DNA of 64,000 nt, taken from NCBI RefSeq assembly GCF_009389715.1, contig NC_052393.1, positions 5,022,001 to 5,086,000 of the forward strand, given 5' to 3'. Of the stretch, positions 1-12,540 are shown in pieces. Every line of letters starts with the position of its first letter. The stretch's first letter is position 1. The position numbers and the translations under genes are program-made. The notes below the pieces were generated by a model that saw only the letters and a list, made by a program, of their open reading frames with translations, was not told where the DNA came from and searched no databases. Source of the stretch: Phoenix dactylifera. Lineage: Eukaryota; Streptophyta; Magnoliopsida; Arecales; Arecaceae.

Positions 1-3000
1 CTCCGATATCCACCCCGGACTCCCTCCTCTTGTCGTGGCAAGATCAACAAGTGTGACAATAAGAGAGCTCAAGTAATTGCCAAAGGAGATGGTGAGCAAT
101 GCAATTGCTGTGCACATGCTCTTCATTGTATCAGGTGCCTGGCCATAGAAGAATTCAAGCTGGGTAATGAGACTGAAGACCTCTGAGCCTGCTATAATAA
201 AATACAGGGGAAGTTGCCATGCGATACTTATATATTCACCAGCCTTGCCCCTCTCCAATCTCCTCGCCTCCACAAATGCTGCTGTTGCCATTGCTAGGAT
301 CATCAAAAACCGGCCAATTCCCATCCTCTGCAGTTGTGAAAGTCCCCTTCCGTTCCCAATGTAGCTTCTAGTTATGGGAACTATGATTTTATTGTAAAAA
401 AGGACCCAAGCCATGATACATATCACTTCAAAAGAACACAAGGATGCAGGAGGGATAGAAATGGACCCGATCTTCGTGTTCATCGCACTGCCTTGTTGGA
501 TGAAAGTGGTATTCATCTGAGAATATGCAGTGCAGTAGAGGATGCCAGTCACCCATATTGGCAGCAGGCGCAGAAGTATCTTCAATTCTTCCACTTGAGT
601 TATTGTACAAAGTTTCCATGAACTTTGAGGATCATTATCTTTTAGGTCTGAATACAAGATAATAGCAGCTTTGTCCAAAAACCTGAGCAGACATCATATA
701 ATTCCTTAAAGAAGACCAATATAATAAATTCTACTACCTTAGAAGAAGACTCAGAGAGACAGTAAGAATCAACTGAGGGAGCAGCTCAGGATTTCATTTA
801 TCCATGACAATGATTTATATAGACGTAGTTTGTGTAAACAATATAAAATTAGAAAGGGAACATATTGGATTCAGCGAAATGATTAGTTGGCATAAAGTCA
901 GTTTAGCCCTTGCTATTGAGTCTTGATATTTTCAGAAGCTTACCAAACAGATAATTTCATAAGCAATCCCTTGAAATAGGAACTGTTCACTTATATATTT
1001 AAAGCCTACATTTGAAAAACATTTCTTGATTTGGAACCTGGAATATGGATTTCCTTGGCTTCATCGTAAAGTTTAATCAAAAAATATTAGTTGTGGCACC
1101 TGTAACTTTAAATTTTATAAAAGTACCTGAATTCTTCAGTATGCATCAATCTCTCTTGTCCCAAATTATCCGAGTTCTTGTCATTCACCTCATGCAATAG
1201 AGTGCAGTCTGTGGGTACTTCCAAGCTCATCTTCCTACAAGAGGCAACCAATACCTGAAAAACACTCTTCAGAGGACTCCCACTTGGCATCCGCAGCCGA
1301 TAAATTGGTGTTCCTAACAAATAGCCTCCAAAGGCCAAAGCTATGCACAATGTTGCAATGCCAAACCCAAGTGCCCAATCTACATTTTCCTGTATATAGA
1401 CTATCAAAGTGCCCGAAGTAAGCAGTCCGAAGGTGATAGTAACATAAAACCAACTGAAGAAAGCACGCTTCTTTTCTCTCTCGACCGGGTTCTCATCACT
1501 GAATTGATCTGCACCAAAAGGAAGCAATGCCGACCTGACTCCTCCACTCCCAAAAGCAATGAGATACAGCCCAGAAAAGAACATGAGATTCTGAGCTCTA
1601 GTTGCTGGCTGACATGAGCTTCCTTCACATGGAGGAGGCTTTAAAGACGGAGCAAAAGCCGAGACAGTGATGGTAATCATCCCCTAGTAATAATTAAAAA
1701 GATCAATGTAGAAGAAAAAAATAATTATTGTCATAATTTATGACAATGGAGAACGTGTTATCACACTAGTATTTTCGGATTGAATGATGAAGGTTCTAAA
1801 GCTCGCAGACCACGAGATATATTGTGAGGGAGATGAGTATTGTCTTGTAATTCCCCCAATATGTATCAGCTATAAGAGCTCCAACCAGTGGTATAAAATA
1901 GCTTGTTCCACTCCAAGTAGCAGCATTTGCAGCATTAGAAGCATTGCTTCCATGGAGGACATTGCGTAGATATACAACTAAGTTTGTAGCGATGCCATTG
2001 AAAGCTGTACTCTCCAAGCATTCAAATCCTAGAAGAACAAGGAAATTTAAGTCATATGCTGTGTACTCAAAAAAGATTGTTTTAGTACAGGAAAAATTAA
2101 GCTTGTACATAACCAACCAAATTAAAAAAAAACAAAACAAAAAAAAAAACCATGAGAATCTCAGTTTGATCTTATGTTTTCCGTTAGTATCAATGTCATA
2201 CCAAACTAGGCCTAGAAAATTCCTGATACCTCCAAAACTAGTTAAAACTCTGAACACTTGCAGCATTTTTGCTCATATTCTGCAAGAACATGCCTTGTAC
2301 CATACAGTGGCCATATTAGTAAATCTTTGAAAGTTATCTTGAACAACCTATATGATATGGGAATAGATTAAACCTCACCCAGAATAATTTTTGGTGCTTT
2401 CCAGTCACTAGGTTTGTCCTGTAACTGAGGCCCTTCACGTACTTCCAGTGATGTGTCATCTTCACAATGCCTTGATGAATAGCTCTGGAAAAAAGACCAG
2501 ATATCAGCAAAAATTATCATGGTTGATAACCCCTCTGCAAACGATTAGTTAAGATTGTAGTGTGATATCTAGGGTACATGCTGAACTGTAATTATGCATA
2601 AGTGTTTTGGCTAATGATGGCTAAGAAATCAGCAGGGCTGGGCATAACTACAAACAACAGAGTCCCAAAACAAACTGAAGACCCAGTTATATCTCAGAGC
2701 CATCCTTTATTTTTTTTCAGGGGCTTCGGCTTGCCAAAGGGCCTTGAAGTAGGGATTCAACAGATCTCCAGCGTTGATGAATTTATAAAGGGATATTACA
2801 GCTGTCAGGTTTATGCACAATCTCACCCATTATAGTATGCACAGTCTTGGATATCATAACCGAAATGCATATTGCATGCACAATCTTGATATATGAGCTC
2901 AAAGCAATCTCCAAGTCAAATTTGAATTTAGTATCTATACTAAATCATAAAATTTTGCTATTTTATTTTACTATATCTGATCCCTAGTATATTTTTCATA

Positions 3001-5421
3001 ATCATAGAATTTTGTTGTTGTATCGTACTGTATCTGGTCCCCCGAGTCAAGAGGATCAATTTAGTATATAAAGCACACCAATGCCATAAACAGAATAAGA
3101 AATTTAAGTCTCATTTCCAGTAGTATAAATTTTTCAAGGGAGCTCACAGAGAATGATCTATTGTTAGTTAGTTTCTAGATTGGCTTATCCTCCACCCTGG
3201 TTGGTCTCCAGATGGGCAGGCTTCTGAGTTCAGTCTCCTCTCCTCATCCAGAAAGGTTCCCAAAGCATCAGTGTATATTCCATATTGGTTAGTTGATTGG
3301 AAGCATGTCTGCAAGGCCAAGTCTGAAGGGGGTTTGTGAGGCAAGAATTTAGAGGACATGAACTAAATGGGCATAGAGATTCCAAGTTAATCTGACAGCC
3401 AAATGCAGAAGACTAATACACACCTCGTACTATTCAAGAAGGTTTCTGGCTCCAAGAACCGGGAAATTTGTTGTTGGCCTCTCACTTACATGGAAGGAAA
3501 TCAGTAAGAACTTAAATGCCTTCTCGAACCGTTCAGCTTTCAGAGTTAGTAATGGTAGATGTGTGAGATTCTGGGAAGGCTCATGAGTAAGAGTCCATCC
3601 CACTTGCTCTTCTATTTCCCAATCTCTACTCAATTCATTCTGAAGCCTAATGTCACTGTAGCTTCGTGATGGAAATGGAGAACCAGGGAATGGAAGATTG
3701 CCTCTTGGTATTGTGTGTTCACCATTTGTCTTTTAGATGGATCCAACCTACTTTAACGCACTCTTTGAAGTGATCTTGAATGGAGCTTCCCCTTCTTTTC
3801 TACTCATATAAAAGCCTAAATTAAAGCTTTCAGAGCCAGAAGGCTGGCAAAATTGTAATGATTGGAATGATAAGGTACGGAAGAAGCGTCAGAGCGCATG
3901 CAATGAGTTATGTAGATATCTAATTGTCGACATGCTTTGCTACATAAAATAGCAGGCTTCTGAAATTGGCTAATTGCGCTACCAACATAACAAAGAATCA
4001 ATTTAGATGGTCAACATTTGTGAAGTTGAAGGTGCAAAAAGCCTAAGTAAAGGGGTCTGGATTTTTTAAAAAAGAAATTGAAAGATTCCACATCGGCTAA
4101 ACTCGTTTCAGAGTCTGAGCATATGAGGCGGGTGTCTCTAAATCCTACAGGCATATTTTGGATGGAAAACAAAATCAGAGAGGAGTCTAAGCGGCGCCTG
4201 CGCACACGTACGGGCTCCAGAACCGGACAATATCTGGCAGGAAAGCTCCGTGCTCCTCCCTCATATAGCCCCCACGTGGGCACTGGGTGCCTCACGCACC
4301 CTACGCAGGCGGAGGCGTGACATTTGGTATCAGAACCGAGGACGACTCTAGTCCGAGGATGGGTGAATGAAAGATCTCACATCGGCTAAACTTATTTCAG
4401 AACCTGGGTATATGAGGCAAGTGTCTTCAAATTCTGCATACGCGTTTTGGATAAAAACAAAATCGGAGAGAGGTCTGAGCGGCGCGTGTGCCCACGTGCG
4501 AGCTCCAGAATCGGACAATATTTGGCAGGAAAGCCCCGTGTTCCTCCTTCATATGGCCCTCACGTGCCCCGCGCAGGCGGGGGCGTGACAAAAATATTAG
4601 CTGAAGCATCATTTAATTTATTTTATATTATTTATTTATTTTGAGATCTGTAGGGGCCGGCTAATTCTCACCTACCCCAGTATCTCTAGAGAGTCCAGTT
4701 GATGATAGGGTGGGAGCTTGCCTGCTTCTTCTTATATGTTGAGGAAGATCGGATTGGCTGATACGGGGAGATTAGGCATAGAAAATATTAAAATTTATAT
4801 AAGCCCGGTCCATGATCAGCTCTGCTTGAGAGCTAATTCTAACTTGTGCTGTGGTCAACAACGACGACGACAAAAAAAAATGCAGAAAGGAAATCTGAAA
4901 TAAAATGCACATAACCTTCCTTGACAAAGTCCAAGGGCAGGTAAGAATCCAAAGAGTCAAAAGTAAACAAAATTGACAAGGTCAACCCCCCTAGTTCATT
5001 CAAGGCTTCTTGTTGGCAACATGATTGCTAGAACTGTTAACACTTAGGATGACCATAAGAAGTTTGGTGGCTTGATGGTTGTTGGGGTGCAATGGACAGC
5101 TACCACCACGAAAAACAATAGCAAGCACCATCCAGCTGACACGTAGCCATTTCACGCGGCCCCACTACAAATACACGTATGTTTTTCCCCGATACAAAAT
5201 GTTAGAACCCAAACATTCCATTCTCTCACGAATTTAGGAGAAATCAACGTAAACTAATACCAAAACGGGTGTTTTGAGGGGAGAAAACAGATTAATAACC
5301 AGAAGTTTCACCAAAAACAACATAATAAAGATGAGAAATTTAAGGAAAAAGAGGATGTCGCTACCTTACTTAGCAAAGGCGTTCTCTCCCCTCTCTCCAT
5401 AGAAGAACTCCCCAACTCCAT
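1..5421 (-). CDS. NPF (NRT1/PTR, POT family) transporter, copy A, 3' end cut by window
   Basis: A multi-pass plasma- or vacuolar-membrane transporter of the proton-coupled oligopeptide transporter family, most like NPF8 di/tripeptide carriers. Exons on the minus strand are 5365-5421, 2379-2484, 1811-2028, 1127-1683 and 1-682 (open at the edge; about 40 codons missing compared with copies B and C). Splice phases match copies B and C exactly. The first exon encodes MELGSSSMERGERTPLLSK. Family marks include TTWSGT-like ATWSGTSYF, FGADQF, a WQLP stretch, LEFFYGQAP and the PGWISE tail. The helix-1 motif reads ECLES, so ExxE is kept but the usual K/R is Ser. The donor of intron 3 is GTCTGC, weaker than the GTATGT of the sister copies. 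Intron 1 is 2.9 kb and holds a TRIM element. No internal stop was seen in the exons read. Substrate cannot be told from sequence; nitrate, peptides or a hormone are all possible for this family. Confidence 0.85.
4079..4590 (+). mobile_element. TRIM (miniature LTR retroelement), family A, in NPF copy A intron 1
   Basis: Two direct repeats, 4079-4322 and 4368-4590, each begin TGAAAGAT and end GTGACA, and flank only 45 bases. That short interior starts with a primer-binding site TGGTATCAGAACC (4325-4337), complementary to the initiator tRNA-Met type used by plant LTR elements, and ends in a purine-rich run just before the second repeat. The flanks are GAAAT and AAAAT, a near-match 5-base target duplication. 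There is no coding capacity, as expected of TRIMs. The LTRs have clearly diverged from each other, so the insertion is not recent. It lies in the orientation opposite to the host gene. Confidence 0.8.
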
Positions 5422-6193
5422 TGCTCTTCCAAGTGGAGTCGGCCCTTCCCTTATCCAAGACCACCTCCTTCCAACCATATATATTTATGTTGTTGCTGCT
5501 GTTGAGCAAAATGACTATAATGCCTTCACAGCATTGACGAACTTATGGATCAAATCAAGTACTTTGGGGTATTAGTCGTCTTCGAGAAAAAAAGGTTGGT
5601 GAGGTTGGTGAGGTGACGTTGGGCTATCGGCATACAGCGTCATGATTGGACTTTGATGACAAATAAATTTGGATGATTCATAACAAGAGGCACCGCATAA
5701 GGTCGGGTTCAGGTTGCATCATTCTTGCGAAAGATGATTGATGTTTTTTCATGACGTTGATCATTAGATTAGATTGCACGCTGCACAAATCTCAAAATAT
5801 TTTAAAATTCTTTATTTATCCATCTGCAGTGATATCAAAGTGGCCATTATGCGATCCAACGGTGCATTCAGAGGAAGGCTAACCCTTCCTCAGAGTTCAT
5901 TCCTTCGTATAATCACTTCATGCAAACCACCAAACAGAAGGGCCTGACTATGAGCTCTGCATAAAGACAAGCTGAAAGTGCTGAGTGCAAAGTTTTTCTG
6001 AAATCTTTGGTATGTGGGTAACCCTTTGGTTTAGGCTCCACATACAAGATACTGTTATATATCTCGGATGATTCCAAATGGTGTTATTATTTTTTTTGGG
6101 TCCGCATCATAATACACGAAATAAAATTTTGCTGGCAACTTAACTACATCTTGAGCTTTTGCTCCAAAATAAAAAAATAAAAAAAAGCCATCT
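5422..6193. other. intergenic, upstream of NPF copy A and downstream of copy B
   Basis: This holds the promoter side of copy A (minus strand) and the 3' flank of copy B. I see no coding potential, repeat or clear promoter element that I can support. Confidence 0.5.
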
Positions 6194-9100
6194 TCAATGC
6201 TCCATAATGACTGTCTTGGGTGTGTACTTCCTTGCAAAAGCAAGATAGACAGAAAAATTCAATGCACATAGGGCTGCCCACAGCAAGAAATAGTAGTCTA
6301 GGTGGCCTTTGTTCACATCATCCGAGATCCACCCTGGTTCCCCTCCTCTGGTTGTTATAGCTGCAACAAGTGTGACAACAAGAGAGCTCAAGTAGCTTCC
6401 AAGTGAGGTTGAGAGCAGCGCAAGTGCAGTGCACATGCTCTTCATTCTTTCAGGTGCCTGACCATAGAAGAACTCCAGCAGCGTAATATTGCTGAAGACA
6501 TCTGAGCCTGCTTGAATAAAAAACTGAGGAAGTTGCCACATAATGCTTATAGGTTCGCCGGTCTGGACACTCCCCAATCTCCTTGCCTCCACATATGCAG
6601 CTGTTGCCATTGTCAGGATTATTAGAAAACGGCCAATTCCCAAGCGCTGCAGCAGGGAAAGTCCAGTTCCATTTCTGAAGTAAATTCTAGTTGCTGGGAC
6701 TATGATTTTGTCATAGAGAACGACCCAAATCATGACGCAAATCACTTCAAATGAAGCCAAGGATGCTGGAGGGACGGAGAAGGACCCGATCCTGGTGTTC
6801 ATGGCACTCCCTTGTTGGATGAAAGTTGTGAACAATTGAACACATGCAGCTGCATAGATGACACCAGTTGCCCATATAGGAAGCAAGCGTAGCAGTATCT
6901 TTAACTCCTCCACTTGAGTAACAGTACATAGCCTCCATGAACTCCTAGAATCACCATCCTTCAAATCCAAATCAGAAACAACAGCAGCTTTGTCTAAAAA
7001 CCTGAGAACAAAATGCAGAATCTTGATAAGCAAATGTTGCGTCTTTTGGGAACTTCTGAAAGTATATGTAGAAAGGGGGAGCAAGCAAAAGGTAAAATCA
7101 GAAACAGCATTAGGCTTCACATCTACAAAACCGGCGACCGTGGATCTAGTGAAATGGGTGAAGATAAAAACATATTAGAGAAAGGGCTTCTCCAAATTCA
7201 ACCAATCAAGACAAAAATCTAAAACAGTGCTTTAAGGTGGTAGACAAATTGATTTCGTAAATGGGTCATATTGATTTTTTTTTTCAAATGAACATATTGA
7301 GATGAAAATATATGTTAGTCCAGATTTACTGCAATCCAAATAACCACTCACTAGCATCATATTTCTTTAGTTATTGGTGGAGCCTTGCCAAGTACAACTA
7401 CCTGAATCCATCAGTATGTGCTAATCTCTGCTGTGCCAAATCATGCGAGTTTTTATTCTCCTCGTACAAGAGACTGCCATCCTGGGGAACTTCCAAGTTC
7501 ACCTTCTTGAAAGAGGAAACCACAACCTGAAGAACACTATTCAAAGGGCTGCCGCTTGGCGTCCGCACCCTATAAGTTGGTGTTCCTAAGATAAAGGCTC
7601 CTAGAGCTAGAAAGATGCACGTAGTTGCAATGCCGAACCCTAATGCCCAATTGACATTTTGTTGTATCCAGACTATTAAAGTGACCGAAGTGAAAAATCC
7701 TAAGGTGATGCAGAGATAGAACCAACTGAAGAAAGACCCCTTCTTTTCTCTTTCTGCTGGTTTCTCATCATTGAACTGGTCCGCACCAAAAGGAAGCAGT
7801 GTTGACTTGATTCCTCCACTCCCAAAGGCAACAAGATACAACCCAGAAAAGAAAGCAAGATTTTGAGCTCCACTTGCTGGGTGGCATGAGCTTCCTTCAC
7901 ACGCTGGAGGCTTTAAAGATGGGGAGAAAGCACAGAAAGTTATTGTGATCATCCCCTAGCAATGATTAAGGAAAGCATATCAGAGTAGACAAAGCATGAT
8001 AATTGTTGAAATATATGACTAAAGAACAAGCCACAATATGGTTACCTATCTATATGTAAATAAGCATGTAAGCATGCAAATATATATGCACGTATAAATA
8101 CTTTAGGAATGAGATATAAGGGGTTATAAATCTGACATACAAGAAGATAAATCATGAGGGAGATTTTGATTGTTTTGAAATTCCCCCAGACTGAATCAGC
8201 TATTACAGCTCCGACCAATGATGTGAAATAAGTTGTTCCACTCCAGGTAGCGACATTTGCTGCACTCGAAGCACTGCTTTCATGAAGGATGCTGTGAAGG
8301 TATACAACTAAATTTGCACCAACGCCATTGAAAGCTGCACTATCTAAACAGACGAGTCCTACAAGAACAATGTGTTCATGTAAGTAGATGTTATACATTT
8401 ACAGAAGTAGCCCGTGACCATGATACATTTAATCATAATGGGCCTTATGTTACATGAATAAACATATCTGCAAATTGTAGCTTCTATTTCTCAAACTTCT
8501 CATGAAAAATGTGGAACACCAATATATATTATTCTAGAATTTTTCTCTTCAGGAATTGTACTTTAGAATGTTTTATCCAGCTGACAAAGAAAGGAACAAA
8601 AGCATACCCAATATAATTGCTGGTGCCTTCCAAATACTAGGTTTATGCTGCAGGCATGGCCCATGATGTACTGCCGATGATCTGTCATCTTCGCAGTTGC
8701 TTGATGAATAATTCTGAAAGACAAAGCCAAGTAGCAGCATGAATAATAATGATCTTCTAATGCGGTACATCCCTCAAGTTTCTTCGTTTGTTCGTGAAAT
8801 AATTGTTTACGACAGATAGCACAAAGTTTAATTGCTAGAAGAAAAACAGAGATAGTATTGTATGTAGATGAAAGCAAGGAGTTTAAATGGAACTATATTG
8901 ATGAGGAGAGAAACTTTTTCCTAGAAGTATGGAGAACTTTTTTAAGGAATTTTGTTTTTCTTCTTTTAAAATTATGCAGCACTAAGTAAAGAGAATGACC
9001 ATGGTTGTGGGCTGAAACAGACCATCTTGAGCTAGAAAGTAATCTCCACCCTTCTCTTTACTTAATTATGACCAAAGTGCATTCTCATCTAACTAAAATT

Positions 9101-9926
9101 GCATGATATCTAAACTAGTAAGACATCCCAAGAACTTATGGCATGCCTACCTCTGATACATATCCATACCATATATTCCACTGAACAAAAGAAAGGACTC
9201 AAAGATCACATATCAAAGTCAAGCCCTGCATCAACTATCACCATTTGTGCTGACAACATCTACATATGTCATCAGTAAAACTAATGGATCTATCCACAAC
9301 TTTTAAACCATATGGTTTTGCAATTGGATGAGTTGATTATAGAGGCAAAAACAAAGATAAGACATCGTATTAGAACTACATAGGAAGGATTTTTTTCTTA
9401 CTCTAATTTCTTCATTAACACAATACGATGCAACAGATAAAGATGGATTCAGTAAATTATATTAGTTACAAAGGTTAGATACAAGGAGTCGCCTTGTGTG
9501 TGGATTTCAGAAACGTCATTAGCACTTGTGAGTAAAGTTTCATGGAACAATGGTGTCTCGCAACTTTGTATGAATCCAAACAATAGAGAAGTTCAAGAAC
9601 ATATGATGAGTGCTGTAGACGTTTACACTTTGAGATGAATTCCTTGTACAATTCTAATTATTTAGGCAAAAAAATAGCAACTTTTTTTTTTGTCACCATA
9701 GAGGAGCTCAATGATTGTCAATTAAAAGCAGTAGTCAGTGAAGATGGTAGGATGTGCCTAGCTTCTTTTTTTTTTTTACTTCTTTTGTCAAAAATAAGCT
9801 TAGAATAACTTGAAGAAGAAGAAGAAGAAGGGAGATCTACAAAAATTGGAGAGTACATACTGAGATTACCTTGTTTAGCAGTAAAGGCCTCGTTTCCCCT
9901 CTCTCTAACGAATCCCCGTGCTCCAT
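6194..9926 (-). CDS. NPF (NRT1/PTR, POT family) transporter, copy B, complete
   Basis: Complete five-exon transporter gene of 580 codons, within the family's usual 550-620. Exons on the minus strand: 9870-9926 (MEHGDSLERGETRPLLLNK), 8608-8713, 8141-8358, 7402-7955 and 6194-7001. All introns are GT-AG with phases matching its neighbours. Visible family features are ATWSGTTYF (helix 2), FGSGGIKS with the helix-4 Lys, FGADQFNDE, a long central cytosolic loop ending near HTDGFRFLDKAA, FIQQGSAMNTR, WQLPQFFIQAGSDVF, LEFFYGQAP and NKGHLDYYFLLWA. The helix-1 ExxE[K/R] site reads VCLDS, so both Glu residues and the basic residue are changed. This predicts altered or absent proton coupling (inference). 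The start was chosen because the Met begins a short acidic N-terminus conserved in all copies. Best guess is an NPF8-like protein; substrate unknown. Confidence 0.88.
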
Positions 9927-12540
9927 TGCAAGAGAGCAATGAAAACTCCAAGCCTTTTTCTGGGAGGGGTTAAAAAGAAAAAAAAAACTCCTTGCTTTCG
10001 AGTCCCAATCTTTGAGGCCTCTTTCCGTCCCCTTCCTTCCTCTAGTGGAGACCGGACCGCCGGTGACACTTTTCCTCGAGTGAAGTTTTTTTTCCAATCC
10101 TGTCCACGTCCTTGCAACGTTGAACGCTGAAACACCAAGTTGGTCTTCGGCTCCACCGCAATTACTGGTATTCTTAATAAGTTAGGTTGGTTGGTGGAGC
10201 CGGCGGAGGTTACGAGCCTTGGCATAATTTCCGCATGATCACATCCTAATAAAACAATCAAGCGTTAGCTGGCATCCAACATCCGGAAGTCGTGTACTCC
10301 CTGCTCAGATGCACAAAAACGCCATATTTAATTTTAGATATGATAACAGATGCGACCAATCATTTGAAGAACCATGTGATCTTGGGCACGACTCCCAAGA
10401 CTTGGAAGAAGAGAGGTAAGAGCAACTAATTTATTACAAACAATCACAGCCTAAAGTGTAGAGAAATATTAGAAACAATGGGAGGATAGTAATTGAAATA
10501 ATATGGGACACACTAGAAAAAGCCAATAATTTTCCGCCTGTAGAAAAAATTTTCTTTCACTATTATAGAAAATCAATGCTTGAGTATATAATGCATGAAA
10601 AAGTAATTTTTTAAGATTTGATTAACCGTAAGAAATAACACGTTCCAGAACGGCATATATTTGGTTGAGTATGAGAAAGTTATGTAAATTACTTATTTTA
10701 TTCTTAATAAAAAAATCTTATCCTATTTTACCTAAAAGCTTTAGGGTATTTTGGATTGTTCTAATTTTTAGCTAGTGAAAATTAGATTTTTTCATATTCC
10801 GCATAAATTTTTGTTTTCTACAAAATGTGAAAATTTTATTTTTATGAAAAAATTACTTGATCGCTCTTGTTTGAAAACTTCAAGAAAACACGAAGAAGCA
10901 CTTCTGCATGTCCCATTAAGCATACTTTTTCTCCTCTTTTTTCTGCAAACCAAACGAGTCCAAAGTACTTCAACAGATTGGCTTGCAAATCATTGAAACT
11001 ATCATAATTGGACTTTTAAGGGTTGATGCTGAGGTGAGCTTATTTTTGAGATTTCAATTTTTCTAGGGCATTTCTCTGTTTCCCAAAAGGAAAAGAAAAG
11101 AAAAGAAACAGGATACACTAACCCAGCGTGAGCTGACAGAGGTTAGACCAAAAACAATGGTAACTCGCCTGGGATTTGGATTTGAATTTTTTATCATTAC
11201 CTATTTGTAACGCTAAAAGCTCGGGTGTCCGCCCACGCACGGCCAGACATTACAGTCCAAAGCTTTCCTATTTCGCAACAAGATGAAAGGAATTTTCACT
11301 TGGCTCAAAACCCCTTTCAAGTGCCCCAATAGTTTTCTTTTTTATTAACAAAGATCGCCTTTTCTATTAAAAGAATTCAATGGTTCTCCTTTTGCGGGCC
11401 AAACATTAGCTGGAGATAATTTGAATAGAACTGGGAAATTTTATGGCCAATGTGCATAGATGGTGATGAATGGATATTTGAAATGGTCTCAAGAAGCGCG
11501 GCGCTGCAACAAAATAAATTAATTTCATTAAGAACTACATGAAAAATCCTGTTACTGATTTTATGTTGATTTTCTTCGATTCTTATTGGTCGTTACAAAC
11601 TTTACCATCTCGCCCTGCACCTTGCTATTAACTGTGCAACTTTCTTTTCTTTTCTTTTTTTTCATTTTTTGGGTTTAAGCAGCACATTTAGATTTCCCTA
11701 GAGCATATACATCTTGTGGCATTAGTATGAGTAACATTTCATTACTGAAACCAAATCTATTAGGCTGAGTACCACATAATTGAGCTTGAATGGTTAGCCA
11801 CATAAAAGGCTACTCAATCAACCGCCCTGTTCATCGTCCTGTAAATGCGAATGATCCTAAAATGACTAAAAGTGGAGATAACCTCATCATGTTATCTAGG
11901 ATAAGGTGAGAGAAAATTGAGTTGGACAGAGCTCTGATAAGCTATTTGATAACCGTCTTGGAGTCTCCCTCTAGAATAATGTTGGGGCTCTCAGACAACT
12001 ATATACCTTTCTCTCCCAATACCAATTTTTCTTGTATACTTTTTTCTTATCAAAGAAAAAACCTCTCTTGTATTTTCCTGCCAAAAAAAAAAAAAGCGAG
12101 AGTCTCACATCGGCCGCTCCACCGAAACAGTCAGATTAGATTAGACTGCACCAAGAAAATGCCTGCAATAATATAACTTTACATCACCAGATATATGCAA
12201 TACTGAAACTCTATATTTAAGCTGCAGCATGTCAGACTTATCTCACCCAGTAAACATTTAAGCAGACTTATTCTCAGAAATTTGAGCACTTCATTTTTTG
12301 AGAGAAGAATTTGAGCACAAAGATGTTGATATAATTATCGCTTTTCAAAATATGCTTTCAGAAAACATGACAATTCGTTCAATTATACTGATACAACTCT
12401 ACAAAATCCATTAAGGACACAAGAAACAATTCGCTTATAAGGATATTGCTGCAGCTATACACAACTGTAATGAGAAGAACTTCTAATTCATCATAGCATC
12501 AGCAATTCAATTTTGTAGGCTAATTTTTCTGACTACAACT
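9927..12540. other. intergenic between NPF copies B and C
   Basis: It contains the upstream region of copy B and the 3' flank of copy C. Sequence near 9927-10050 resembles the first-exon flank of copy C around 17458-17590, so the duplicated unit includes part of the 5' region. Poly(A/T) runs occur at 11640-11665 and 12065-12095. I see no supported gene. Confidence 0.5.

Noticed and set aside
4079-4590. Tandem repeat or CRISPR-like array
   Set aside because: Only two long diverged repeats with a primer-binding site between them; this is a TRIM, and the genome is a plant's.
6747-6938. Additional small frames inside NPF exons
   Set aside because: They are other-frame shadows of the transporter exons.
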